Positions 14,101 through 27,800 of a stretch of 60,000 nucleotides of DNA are shown one piece after another. The DNA comes from Apostichopus japonicus. Lineage: Eukaryota > Echinodermata > Holothuroidea > Aspidochirotida > Stichopodidae. The translations under genes and the position numbers were made by a program. The stretch covers positions 3,545,001 to 3,605,000 of the forward strand of contig NC_092563.1 of the NCBI RefSeq assembly GCF_037975245.1, read 5' to 3'. The notes under the pieces were generated by a model. The model was not told the origin of the DNA. It did no database searches and saw only the letters and a list, made by a program, of their open reading frames with translations. The number at the start of each line of letters is the position of its first letter. The stretch's first letter is position 1.

Positions 14101-14889
14101 TGACGTCATTTCATTGGCTCAAGAATTTTTGCCCCTAAGTCAGTTTCAAGTCTCACAATAGGAACTCAGCATAGAAACAGGTCCGCTGTGACTGTGTGTG
14201 GAGGACGCTGTGACCACAGTAGCGTCCCCTACAGCTGTTGTATTTCATTGTGCTTTGACCTACATATACTTGGGGAACCAGGTGTAGTGGACCTTGACAC
14301 TGGATTCTTTAATAATCCCTTACAGTCTAGGTGATGATGCAGTTATTATAAATATGATATTTATAATCTCATTCTTTTAACTGCATATCAAAATAGTTGA
14401 CCTCCAAAGGATATTTACAGATATATATTTTTTTAAAGATATCCAGACTTGCTAAGTATAGAAGGAGGAGTGGGTATTAATTGACTAACACTGAGTAGGT
14501 GTATAGGGTAATAATAACAATATGCCACGGTTGTGCAATCTGTGTGTAATGAGCTGAATATAACTAATTAAGATCTGAGTCCATTAGGTTTTGTTATGTG
14601 ACGATAGCTAGGAGTTGCCCTGAATGGATGGTTTGTTGAGACTGAGACTTGCACTTAAATATACAGAACAAAGCACTAGTGACTATAGCTGTAGGGAGGA
14701 ATATGTCACTCAGATGGCTCCCTCTCCAACCCCAATCCCCTCCTTTTTCCACAGAAATAGTGGTCACCCCCTCCTATGCCCCCCCCCCCCATCCTCCTCC
14801 ACCTTCCATTGCAGCCCCTTACATTTGCCATTTTGAAATGTAATGTAGTTAATTTCCTACAAGAAATAGATCTATATTTCATGTTTGAT

Positions 14890-15080
14890 CAACTTCATAC
14901 TTGATATGAGGGTCGCACTAAATTGAGTACCACAACGCTATTGGGTTTTGTGATCAAAGGTCATCTGAGGTCGATAGAGGTCAATGTGTAAGAGAACTTT
15001 ACAATCAAAATAACTCCTAATGTAAAAACCTGGTATGTGGCTCAGGGCTACTTATGTGCATTGTTACATTAAATGTTATC
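14890..15080 (+). repeat. Dispersed repeat carrying AGGTCA half-sites
   Basis: It shares the ttcatacttgatatg head and the AGGTCA-rich core with copies near 25865-26060, 41090-41400 and (minus) 56930-57200. Half-sites AGGTCA, AGGTCG and AGGTCA start at 14958, 14968 and 14978, each with a 4-bp spacer. Confidence 0.7.
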
Positions 15081-15221
15081 AACTGATATAAGAAAAAAAT
15101 GAGGAAATCACTATTGGCCTGCTGGGTTTCTGGTTGGGGAACTGGTTATCTTGCAAACCATTGGCAGCTCATCAATCATATTAGCTTCATGACTACCACG
15201 TTAAGGCCAAAACAGAGCTAG

Positions 15222-15224
<3 letters not shown>

Positions 15225-15253
<29 letters not shown>
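15225..15253. repeat. (TA)n microsatellite
   Basis: About 14 uninterrupted TA units. Confidence 0.95.
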
Positions 15254-15255
<2 letters not shown>

Positions 15256-15402
15256 AGAGATGTACGTGAAGAGCACCAACAGCTTCCAAGTTGGACTTAC
15301 ACATGTGTAAACTAATAAATTGAGCATTTAACATCATCTTTTACAGCAAAATGAAGAAGATTAAATTAGAAATATTTGTTCTTGGATGATTATTTTTTAT
15401 AG

Positions 15403-15779
15403 GGGAAGGGTAAGTAGGGGAGTGAAGGGTGGAATAGGGGAGTGAAGGGGAGTTAAGGGGAGTAGGGGAGTGAAGGGGGGATTAGGGAAGGAAGGAGTAG
15501 GGGAGTGAAGGGGGAGTAGGGGAGTAGGGAAGTGAAGTGGGAGTAGGGGAGGGAGGAGTAGGGAAGGGAGTAGGGGAGAAAGTAAGGGAGGGAGGAGTAG
15601 GGGAGGGAGGGAGGGAGGGAGGGGGTGTAGGGGAGGGAGTAGGGGAGGGCAGAGGGAGTAGGGGAGGGAGGTGGGAAGTAAGGGAGGGAGGAGTGAGTAG
15701 GGGAGGGAGGTGGGGATTAAGGGAGGGAGGGGGATTAAGGGAGGGAGGGGGATTAAGGGAGGGAGGGGGATTAAGGGGA
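15403..15779. repeat. G-rich polypurine minisatellite
   Basis: About 375 bp of almost pure purine built from GGGGAGTGAAGG-, GGGAGGGAGG- and finally four copies of a 19-bp gattaagggagggaggggg unit. It is rich in potential G-quadruplexes and could form triplex. A Gly-rich open frame through it is a composition artefact. Confidence 0.93.
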
Positions 15780-18546
15780 CATTAACACTGTTTCAATGAT
15801 CTCTGCCCCCGCAATAATTCAATATTCTATATATCCAGCAAACTTAAATTATCACAAATTAGCCACTGGATACAAGCAGACATTTTTTTTGGGGGGGGGG
15901 GGATTCAATTCGTATCCCCTTCTTCTCAAAGCTTATGGTTATGAAGCCATACATTAGTTCCAAAATGTACTAAGTTCTGTAAGCTTGTTCTTGGTTATGA
16001 TTTATCCAATAGCCAAACTGAAGATGCTCTCATGCATTATCAAGTCATATATATATATACAGTATGCAGCTGTCTCTGTACAGTTCTATGTACTTTGCCT
16101 CTAGGTGTAGTAGGTTTACAATCAGTTGATGCTCTGTGTAAAGAAGGTGTCTTTAGTAGTCAATGACTATGGATTAAACTAGAGAGTCCAACATTGTTAC
16201 CCTTAGCTGTGGTCTCTCCTTTTGTCTGTTTGATCTTATCCCTTGAAACTACAAAATATCCTACGCTGTGACAGCCATTGGTGTACCACCTTCCACCCAT
16301 AGCGTAACCACAAGATTATTAATACAATACATTTAGTACTATTACTACTACAGTGAGGCAAGCTCTATACCTCTGCTGCTATCTCAAGGATTATGAAACT
16401 GAGGCAATCAATCAACTATTGGATTTATGATAAACCATCAAGTACTCTAATGTATAGAGGCCTTCATGTCTTCATGTACAGGCTGAAGTATTCATTCAAT
16501 TGGAAGTGTTAAAATATAAGAGCTGGTTGACTGAATTGCTCAGTCAACCAGTTCTTTCTTATGTTGGTTTGCCATAGGTAATTGCTGGAATTGATGTGTA
16601 TATTTAACTAAGGCATCTATATATCATAGCTCCCCTTAAGATAGCGCAGCTTCCCTAAAAGGACACAAAATCAGTTGAAAAGTTAAAATATAAAGTCATT
16701 CTTACACATGTACATAAATAGACCTTAAATCCTATCTGAAGCCAAATTACTGTTACATTTGCATCAATTATTATATAGGTCTGTTTGCGTGTGTGTGTGC
16801 ATGTCTGTATATGTGTGTAATTTCTGATATTTTGTTAATATTATTACACATATAGATCAGGTTACTTTACACACATGACTTCCTATGATATGAGCAAGCA
16901 GTCATTGCTATTGGTGGGGTCAGCGAAGTCAATTATATATCGGTTTTAACAGCTCAACTGGATTTAATGAACCAGAGTTGTACTAGTAACATTAACTCAA
17001 CAACTGCTATTTAGTGGATAATACATATCACAATTTATTTCCATAATTTGGAAATATAAAGAAATTGAAAGCAGGTATTTTAAGTCGGAAAGAAATTTTT
17101 GGAATAAGGGGCAGAGTGGAATGTTTAAAGTGGCATTAAAATGTTTGTTGAGATTTGAGCATGGACAGCCATTATCTGATTAAATTCTAGCATACTAGGG
17201 GACGATATGCTGATGACCTTTCATCTGTTGTAAAAGCTCTGAGTCAATGTTGCCATTAATTTGTTATGTCAGGTGTAATTCACATATCAGCAGTTATAGC
17301 TTTAGGTATAATAATACACTGTAAAATCAAAACTCTAGCGATGTCACAAGCTTTTTACAGATAAACTTGTCAAATAGCATCAATTGGCAAGTGAATTGTC
17401 CTTGTACATGACAAACTACTGATCATGAGCCCTAACCCTGGCTGCCATAAGGACTGCCAAGTAGGATTGAAAATCACTTCTGACATGCTCCACAGAGGGT
17501 AACACCAGGGAGCAATAGAATTCTAATCTCATTTGTGTGCAAGGTTCATGTCATGTACAAAGTCTTTACGACCCATTCAACCCCCCCCCCCCCCCCGCGC
17601 TGTGCTCTACCAAATTGAGGTCTTAGCCAGCGATTGTAGTGTGGAGAGACCAGGATCACCTCAGGGGAAAATAGCCTCTATTGAGTACTTTGACCACAAG
17701 TCGTGATCATTTAGCCATATTTTTCAGTTACAAAGTCCAAACATAAATGATACAAACGTAGATCTTGCGAGAGAGAAGTATTAAAATACTTGGTATTAAA
17801 ATCAATTCTGATGAATGAAAGCACCAAACAATTTTTTTTTTCTCCCTTCAATGAAAATTGTGGTCTGTATATTCCATTTAGCAAGGGAAAAAAATGAAAT
17901 AAATCTGGAGTGGCATAAATTGCAAAATTATTCAAATATTTAGCATATGTCTAAGATTGCATAAGATGAAGGAGATCTTGTGGAAGAGAGGGAGGAAGGG
18001 ATAAATTGCAAAGTGTGCATTTATTTTACCTGCAACTCTAGTTGCACTAGTAGGGTTTAAACAGGTTAGCATCGTGGCTGGTTAACACTGTAACCAAGTC
18101 AAGGAGTTAAAGCTTTTAGGGCTGTAGAAAGTGGGATTTCCTAAATAGTTTCAAATTAAATCATGTGAGTAAAAGTATTGTGCATCTCTGCCAGTTAATT
18201 GCATTAAAGTGCAATACCTCAAGAATGCTAATGTTGTTTTCAAATGCTAGGACAATGTCAAAATGGTATGTTTCACTTTCCTAGTCTAGCCTTAGAATAG
18301 TTAAACACTTTTCATACTAAGTGTACCCTGTTTGATTGTTTGATTGTGAACATTCCATCTAATGTGAAGAGTAGTACAACCATTGTTCATCTCTATATGT
18401 CGGGCTTATCCCTTTTTTCCACATTCTGAAAACAACAAACTGAAGACAAAGTTAGTATGTAAGAATACCAACTCTGGAAAACTTGTCTTTCTCCATTCTC
18501 ATTTTGCTGTTCAAAGTCTCTCTCTCTCTTGTTTTGCTTTCCAAAG
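15780..18546. other. Non-coding stretch upstream of first JARID2 exon
   Basis: No exon found. It includes G and C homopolymers (about 15890-15902, 17580-17596), a tRNA-like A-box on the minus strand near 17600-17625, and a pyrimidine tract just before the 18547 acceptor. Confidence 0.5.
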
Positions 18547-18823
18547 GAGTTTAACGAGGGCCTTCATTGGCAGGAGGAGAGGGATCTTTGCAGAGCGCTT
18601 TATGCGTCGCTGCAGCCAAGCAGAGACCGATGTGGTCTGTTTGACCTCTCGGAAAATGGCGACTCGGAAGTGACCGACTCGGGCGACATGAATTCCTGTC
18701 TGGAGGAAGATTCCATGGAGTCTTCCACGTTCCAGCAGACATCAGTGAGCGGCTTCATCGAGATGGAATCGGAGAGTACCGATCAGGAGAAGAGATACAG
18801 AGCTGAAGTACCGTTCAACCACG
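18547..18823 (+). CDS. JARID2: JARID2 exon: UIM-like N-terminal segment
   Basis: The exon starts in phase 0 after a pyrimidine-rich acceptor (ccaaag) and ends in phase 1 at GTAAAC. WQEERDLCRALYASL matches human WSEERVVRKVLYLSL, the ubiquitin-interaction motif region used to read H2AK119ub. An acidic, Ser-rich stretch follows. The donor lies inside a 70-bp tandem duplication, so a second identical donor sits 70 nt downstream. The first exon seen is not the true first: no initiator is plausible here. Confidence 0.85.
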
Positions 18824-21800
18824 GTAAACATATTAACACTGTCCATGCCCTAATATACCTGTCTCCTCAGAACTGCAATATCGTTCAACCACGGTAAACA
18901 TATTTACTCTGTCCATCACTCAATACCCGTCTCCTCAGAACTGTAACACACTTGCTCTTCTGTGTCAAGAGTGAGATATTAGTCAGGAGTCTTGGGGCGG
19001 GGGAAGGCGGTGGGGGAGGGGACATGTTGGGACAAAGACTCGTTGAAGACAACATTGCAGCCATGATATTACATGACCACTCTCGTCTGGTTACCCGTCA
19101 ACGGTGTGCAGTGAGAATGGTTGGATGTCTTCAGCAACGGTAGATTTAAAAAGAGGAGAAAGTGTACCAGTAACATGGAAGTGGTTTTATCAGCAGTGGA
19201 GTGGGGCGCTACAGTCTCTATACTAATTTTTGCCCCAAACATTCCCAGTGTATACAGTAGGTTAGAAGGATTTTAGTACATTTCGTGGGGGGAGTTGTCG
19301 TTATTGTGTGTAAATGAATATCAGGGTACCAGACTCAGTATGTGTAAGTGTGTGAGGGGGATGGGGGGTGGGGGTCACGGTAAGAGGTTGCTTAAATGTG
19401 TTTATTATTTGTGTATATTTTCTTCACTTCTTTTTTTTTTTTTTTTTTCATTCAGCGAGTATTCTACTTGTTAAGCCCTCGAAGCTTTTCTGTTACTACC
19501 TTTCACGTCTCGTATAAGTTGTACATCTCACAGGAAACTCTTTGTACGCTACAAAGTGATAAATCATATTAATGAATGAACAAACGAATGAACGAATGAA
19601 TGAATAAATGAAGGGTTGAGCTTAGGAGGGAGTCAGACCATTGTTCGCTGATGTTGAAATTGCTTCCTGTGGGTGTGGTATTATGCCTGTGTGACAATCA
19701 TTGCTGTGAAAATAAATTGGGTGGGGGCACAGGGGTGGTGGGCACCTCGGCACCTCACGGCTTATGAATGCACAGACCAGTGTGTGTGCGTGCGTGTGTG
19801 TGCCTGCGTGTGTTTGTGTAAGCATATGAACATGAGAACACAACAGAGAGGAAGGAATATCCTGCATTAATTGCGTTATATTGTGGACGTGACACAGGAT
19901 GTCCGATTTAATACTGTGGAATAAACGATCAGCGAGGACGCTAACGTCGAGATAGATTTGGACATTATAGATACAGTAGATAGAGCTGTAAGCAGCCTTC
20001 ATATATCATTAGAAGATAGTGTTACTTTTAATGAATCACTATTAAGGGGGACTGCCTTAGACCTGGCGAATGTTTCACATAGTCTCAGAGGCAGTGACAG
20101 CTCTACAACATTCCAATTTGGTTAAATAATATTTATAATGATAGTGTACAGTATGGTACTTGTAATGTCACCTCATTGAATAAAGCATAGGATGGAAGTC
20201 GATGCCTTGCAATGTTGTGTGAGGGTGTCAGGAGTATTGTAATTAATGTTTGTGCAATCTTGGTTTGTTCATGATGCATGTGTGAATAGTATCTGGATTT
20301 AAGTCCAATAGGAGTTACCATATGTTGGAATATTTGTGGATGTGTGATGTGATGTGTGAATCTGGTAGTATCTGGGTTTAAGTCCAATAGGATTTACCAT
20401 GTACAATGTTGGAATATTTGTGTATTTGTGGATGCGTTTGTTTATTTTGTCCTCATATTTTATTGATTTCTTCAGTCCCACGGATAATGAGACAAGAAAT
20501 GAAGAGACAGAAGGGGAGGAGGAAGAAGAAGCACAAGCACAAGAAAGAGCGAGAGAAGAGGACGCCGTCTCTGAAGCTGGCATTGTTTGAAGATGAAGAG
20601 CTTAAGAACAAAAAGTAAGTCTGGAGTAACGGAATCTACGTCATGGTTGGTAAAATCCACATTTAAAGCGATACAAAAAATTAATACAAAATAATTTACA
20701 TCAATTTGGTAGTCTGATGAAAGACTAACCATCTTAAATAATTACGCCGCTCTTTACCAAGCTGTTTCCTCAAAACCATCTAACCCTCCCCTCACTGTAC
20801 CGATTCTGAAATGCTGCTTACAGAAAAGTTCATCAGAGAGAGAATAAACTGTCAATAAACTACTAATCTATTTCAGAAAAACACTGTGTTGATGAATATA
20901 TAAATTAGTTAGTGGGCCTGTAGTTTTGATCCAAGCGAGGGATCTTCTTCAGAGGTGATCAGAAATGAAAAAGTTCCTTAAGCAGAAAATATATTGTTCC
21001 TGTTGGAAAGTTCTTTTCCCTGAATATCACATCTGAGGAGTGAGTGTAAAGTTCTTTTCCCTGAATATCACATCTGAGGAGTGAGTGCCCTTCTGATCTT
21101 TAACTTTTGTGAATCTCATTGTAGCCCAAAGAATCACCCAGACTTCTCAGTAAGTCACGAGAAATTTAAACGGAATTGAAAAATCCATTGATGTTGAAGC
21201 ATGCCACAGTACACCATAGGGGTGCATTACTTTAGATTGGTCATGTGCCCAAACTAAGGACTTTTTGCTCCTTCAAAAGTGCTGCTTGTGGGGATATAAG
21301 TTTCATCCTTTAGTACGTATCTATGTCAGGGAAACGGTGATGGTTACATCAGGACCACTTCCTCCAACTTCAGCAGCAAGAAAAAAAATAAGTATTAAAT
21401 GTTTCCAATTCCCCCCCCCCCCCATTTTATTGTCTGTCCCGGATCGGTGATGGAGCTATGGATTACAGATTTGGTGGTATATAATTTCATATGACTACAT
21501 AATAGGATGATATAGTCTTGCTGATGAAAGATGAAATATAGCACATCTCGTCGTCGGCGTTGACCGAGTGTAGGAGAGACGAGAGGATGACATAAAGTGC
21601 TCTGTCGATAGAATACGTAGAACGATACACTTCACTCCTATCATGAAACTTTTGATAAAAAAATCACCTACTGCATTGCGACTTAAAAGGGATGGTCCTA
21701 AGGAGAATTTGTATGTTACTCATGGAAAAGGAACGTATATATATATATACCTAACATCCTGTTGAAATTTGCATATACAAATCCTACAATGCATTTTGGG

Positions 21801-24800
21801 GATATTGATGGTTTGTTCGATAAAGTGAACTTGAAGCAAACAGGTGTGATGTTATAGTTGTGCATTGACTGCAAATTGTTTTGATTTTCAGTTTTTTATT
21901 TTTTATTTTTTACTGTATCGTTTTGACTTTGGATTGGAACAGGGTTCCAACTTTGCTTTAGGGGATGTGAAGTTATTAAAACCTCAAAGGATTTAGATGA
22001 ATACATCACAGTTTTGAAGAAGAAATTTGAATACATATTTTAAGGAAGAAGCAAAAATTTGTCACTGTCCATCTATGGTATAGTATGGTATGTATGTATG
22101 GTACAAAACATTTCAATTTCAAATGTTATCTCGTAAAAAAGCGATACATAGGAATTGAAGGGAAACTTCACTAGGATGCTGAGAATATGAACTCTTACCA
22201 TCAGTCAAAAGTAAATTTCCCTCTGGGCTATCCTGTCAAGTAGCATCTGATCTGGTCGAATGTCCACTAAACTAGCTGACCTAATTTATCTCGCAATGTT
22301 CGCACAGGAAAAAGAAAATGTGGAAGGAATGAGAAACCTAAAAAGAGCAAAAAATAAATAAATAAAAAAAGATTATTCAAGTACAAAAAAAAGATGAAAT
22401 ATGTTATGTCATCTGCATCATAATTTATTTACAGTTTGGCTTTCGACTCCCCCAGAGAAATGGTAGAGTAGTGTACATTTTGCTTCAAGTCTTCTGAAAG
22501 GGAGTTTATAAAGTCTGCCATATATCTGTTGTGGTTCTGATTTTAAATACCCAGGCTGGCAAAGTATCCCACTGTTACCTTTCGTGCTAAGGTGATCAAA
22601 CCAGCATTTCGTAGAGCAGTTTCTGTGTTCCTTCGGCAACAAGTATCATCCGTGTCTTGCATGAAAGAGTGGCGTCCTGTCGAGCAGTCTACTTACAGAC
22701 TGTCATGAATTTCAGCTGGGTACCAGACGTAGAGTCTTCCAGTGTCTGCTGTGTAGATACAAATCTTTTAAAAGTTTTAAGCCGTAGCTGATAAGCAAAG
22801 TCTACAGTATGGAATTGTCAGTACTACTGTACGTAGTAGTAGTGAGATGCTCCAGGGTTATTTTCCTTACTGGTTACAGTTTTAGTATTTTCAAGAGTGG
22901 TCTAGTCTCAGCATGTGCTCTGGATAACAGTAATATATGACACCGGGAGGGGGGGGGGAAGGATGGGGTCAGTCTAGACATGACTAATTGCCCCAATGAC
23001 TCGACTGTAATCACACTGTAGTGTTAAACTCACGGTCTGATGCATTACAACACAGGATAGTAGTACAGCTCAGATAAATGATTGTGTTCCATAAAGAACA
23101 GTGTACATGAACGCGGCACCAGAAGCAATCTATCAGGGAAGCCAGCTATCAGGGTACATATATAAATAACGCTAATGAATGATTTACATGGGTATTTTGT
23201 AATCGAGGTATTACTTCCATCGTATGATGATGTACGCAAGACTTGATCGGCCCTCTGAAGGCAACGTTTTGCCTCGAGTCAGCAATTTATATGAAGTTTG
23301 TGGAATAATATACTCTGAAAGATCGATTTCAGTTCATCGCAATATGACACTCGCTTAAATTAATGAGCGAGTCTTTACTGGATCTGTTAGGATTTTTCAG
23401 CATTCGATCGCCCAGACCCTTTTCACAATTAGAACATTCATCAAATGAATTGGTAACTCTAACCTGAGTAAGTCGTTCCAGAATTTTGAATACATCCATG
23501 GAAGAGTATGGTAAAGATTGTTCAACCGTCAAAATTAGTTTGTGATAGGAATTGTTTCAGAGTAAATTATTATCAATTTGAGCAGTAATGACCAAATGAT
23601 ATTAGCCAGTATAGACAGATTGCATGGAGTGGGGGGGGGGGGGATTTTCAATTAAAATTTAATGAACACTCATGGTGTCCAATATCTTACTTTGAATGAC
23701 AGTTAACAAAAATTGATGAAATGTAATGGAACATATCAGCCCCCCCCCCCCAAAAGAAAACAACCCTGTACGTTTGGGCATCCATTCGTAATTGATTTGC
23801 ATTCAGTATTAAATGTCGTACCTGTTCAGTACCTATAATACAATTTTCCAGTGATGCATTGAATATCTTTAAAGAAGCAGTAGTGTACCGATTGCTGCAT
23901 GATCTATATATACACATTTGTAAATATTCTGAATTATCCTGTGCAAATGCAAAATGAAAATGAGACTCAAACATTCCCTGATTTGTTTATTTATGAATTA
24001 AAAAGTTACTCTTTCAGTAATGTATTTTCTATTACAATGAATCACCTTCACTTTTAGAGGAGTTTTCCTGATTAAAACAAATGGTACTTAATAGGAAGGA
24101 TAACTGAAAACCAAAACGGAAACAGAATATAGAAAAAGCAACTTATTCATTTTTTGGCCACACATGTACAGTATACAGTACAGCAGATTTGGTTTTTTTG
24201 AGATGTATTCAAATGGCTGATTGAAGTAGGTTTTATGGAACATATTGGATTACAACTTTAACAAAGTACCAAGCCCGGCTAAATATAAAAGGTTGCACTT
24301 GATCAAGGTGTAAGAGACAGCTTGCTAGCATTTAAAGACAAAGTGAAAGTTAATGATCTGTTCAATGACTAATCCATTCCATTTTCAGCATTTCATGTTA
24401 GTATTAATCATGTGTTCAATGCAAAACTGCAAAAGATGAGATTTTCAATTTATGAAAATTTTTTGAAAAAGAAACTTTGATCGATAGACCTTAATGAACT
24501 ACACACCGGGACCTTTGATCTACACACCGTAATGAGATTTAAGTGTGGAATAGCTTTGAAAAAGTTTGTGCAAAAGTGGACACAGTTTCTGTGTTTGAAA
24601 AGCAGGAAAAGATGATCTGAATAGTCTAGTAGAATGATCACACTAACAAGTGACCAATTAGCCAGCTTAAGCTTTGCAGGACATTTGACCATTCTATTAA
24701 TGTTGGTGTTTCCCCAAAAATTTGAACCAGTCAATTTGTTCTGTGAATTTACTCAAAAAATGATCTCTGGAGAGACCAGTTTCCAATTCCTCATGGTAGG

Positions 24801-27800
24801 CTGATGGGAAGAGTGCTGTAGGAATGTGGAAACCAATGTTACAACAGTAACCACATACTGTAAGTGTACAGTATGCTTATCCAGTGGACAATTATTGTTG
24901 GTTAATTTAATGTCGTCACTAATTCACCGATTTTAATAGGGACCTTGGAATCTAAGTAATCGTCTTTAATATCAATAACCATTCTACTGCCTCATTTTAC
25001 AGAATTCATGCGCAGAGAAAGTTTGCGGTTTCCTACAGTCCTTCTGCATCACCCAATAAGCCCACACCTCTTTCTGCACCGATTTTGAAAGCTAAACTTG
25101 GAAAGTTGAGTCCAGGTGGCGGTGACCCGGACAGCATCTTCAACTGCAGTCCTAAAACTGAAGATTTTCTGACTTTCCTTTGTTTGAGAGGTGAAAAGGA
25201 GAGACCAGTCTTTTATTTTGAAACCCTTAAGTTGATGCCAAATTTATCATGCTGTAAAAGTTATAATAAAATTCCTCCTTCCTCGTTTGTTTAATATTGA
25301 TCAAGTGTCGGAATAGTATATGGGCTTCTGGTAATGAGACAGGGGTGAGTCGTCGGGTGGGGCAGGTGAGGGGGGAGGGTGATGTGGAAAGTAAATGTTT
25401 GTTTTCACAACATTTTTTTTTCCAAATTGACCTTTGCAGGTACCTCTGTTTTACCAGGACGCATGAACTTAGTGAAGAAGTCACAGCAGAGGAGCTTAAA
25501 ACTACATAGAAAAGAGTGTGCAGCAGAGAAAGATGTAAACAGAATAAAGAATGGCCACCCCGCTGTAGAACAGGCCCAGCCCCTCCAAAAGAGGAAGGAC
25601 AGAAGTCTGTTGCAGAAAGAGAAAGCTAAAGCTGTCCGTACTCTAAACCACAAGAAACGAAGCAAGCAACGTCCTTTGAGGGAGTGCAAGCAGCCATTTA
25701 AGATTGTAAGAACGCTTGTGGTAGTTTTCTGCAGTTTTTTGCAGTTTTCCTGCAGTTTTCTTTGAAAGATTTTAATTCAGGTCAGAGGTCATTGGCATTC
25801 AACAAAGGAAAACCATGATTACTCAAAAAAAAAAAAAAATTGAGAAAAAGGTTGGATTATCTTGATACTTGGGTATTACTTGGGTATGTGGATGTACCTT
25901 AGTGAGTAGAAGAACTGTGTTGTTTACTGCAGAGGTCAAAGTTCATTTGAAGTCAATAGAGGTCAAAAGTCTGAAAATGTTGTAAGCATGATAACTTTAT
26001 ATATAGAACTTTGGATTTACTTTGTACATTCTATGTGAATCCACTTTATTGAGTGCTACATCCCTGCAATTGACTGCAGTTATTATTTACAGATTTTTCC
26101 TTGTCATAATACTTATTGATGAACCTGCCTTGAGATACCGAGTAGATCAGAATGATGTATTTTGATGATTTAGAAGTGTAATGAATCAAGTGACCTGGGT
26201 CTTACATTATTTACTCTAAGAGACTCTGAATCTCGTAAAAGTTTACTCGAAGATGAATCTCGGAAAAGTTTACTCGAAGATTCGCAATGAAGAGGTGTGT
26301 CGTGTTGAGAAATGAACTTTTTCCATCCCTACCTCTGCTTTAGATACTGTGATAATTGTCTTTCTGCCGGTCACTTGTGTGATTTTTTTTGTTCTGCACC
26401 TGTACTGAATTAGAATTTCATCCAAGAGCTGCCCAGCTGGTTTTGTACCAAGCGTTGGGAGTTAGACTTGCCTCAAGGTCATTTTGATAATCAAACTATA
26501 AGCTCTGCAGAGAAATATTTGTGACATGTGTACACATGTATTTGTGTATTTGATTGTGCATCATTTTACCATTTCTAGTTGTTAGGCTGTACCACCTCCC
26601 ACCCCCTCTCCTCCCCCTTCAAATGATTCAAATGATTCAAATGAAAGTGAAAAACATAGTGATTTGTCAAGTTGGATTTGGAAGAAAAAGACCTTCAAAA
26701 ATGAAGATGAGATAATATTGATAATTAATTGCAACTTTTATCTTTATCTTTAATTTTGTTTCTGCAGTGTAATAAAATGGAACTACCTAAGGAGCTAGCA
26801 GCATCAGAAATTCATAATGGTCCTCTGACTCCACCTTGTCTTTCCCCCATACCACCTCCAATAGTTACCGTGGCAGAGCATCACAACCCCCCGCCCCTCC
26901 TACCAATAATGCCTTTAGACGGCTCCAAGAAAGGCCACAAGGAGCAGCGTGTAAAGCGCGAGCACAAAAACGGACCCACAGAGGTAACCAAGTTGCGGAA
27001 GCGACAGAAGGCTACCCTGAGAACTACCTCATATCAAAGTGCCCAGTCCACAAATGCTGCAGTGGAAAGCCGCCAGGTACTATTAAAGCGAAAATTGAGA
27101 AGTAGCAAAGCGGAGGGGGGTAGGAACGAAGAGGCTGAGACTGCCATTCCCAAGAAGAGGAGAGTCAAAGTCCAACTCGACGTCAACGAAATACTGAAGA
27201 ACCGAAATAACAACCACGTCCGACCGGCCAGAGACAAGAAGGCCAGACGGACGGGCAGACTGAACGGCAGCCTCGCTCACGGCCCAGTGACCCGTGCAAA
27301 CGTTTCCAGCAAGGATGGGGAAGCAGTCAGAGTGGCCCTGAATGGTATTAGAGGTCATCGTAAGAAGGACAAAGACAGATTAAAGATGCCAACAGCAGCA
27401 ACAGCAACGGCGGGAAGAGAGGGGAAGAAAGTGACGACAACGACGACCGGGGGAGGGAAGGAAGGAAAGAAGAAAGATACGAATGAGGTGACACCGAGGA
27501 GGAGTACTAGAAAGAGAATACTTAGGTTTGATGTGCAATGTGTTTATTCAGGTCTTCTTAGCTCAAGTAATGCAATTATCCAATCCACAGACTGCACCTG
27601 CCACTGCTGTAAGATTGAAGAGAGGAAACCCCGCAAGCGCAAGACCAAGGTCCGGGTGAAGAAGTCGCAGTCGCGCTACCTCCGCAACCTGGACGGCGTG
27701 AACGGTTCTCCCGGTGCGAAAGGAGAAGGCACGAGAGTCAAGGCGGAGGACGGAGCCGGCAAACCGACCCGTAGAGAGCCACAACGGCAACCGAAGCAAC

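Larger units (their letters stand above)
11188..15402. other. Non-coding AT-rich sequence
   Basis: No exon homology. It contains A/T homopolymers (about 12241-12277, 12481-12500), a repeat with AGGTCA half-sites (about 14890-15080) and a (TA)n tract at 15225-15253. Confidence 0.45.

Noticed and set aside
15537-15785. Gly/Glu-rich 82-codon frame
   Set aside because: Pure consequence of the GGGAGG polypurine repeat.
27526-27590. A possible hidden intron in the large JARID2 exon (AT-rich, AG|GTTTGA to cacag)
   Set aside because: Removal of 65 nt would break the frame, and shorter options are too small for an intron.
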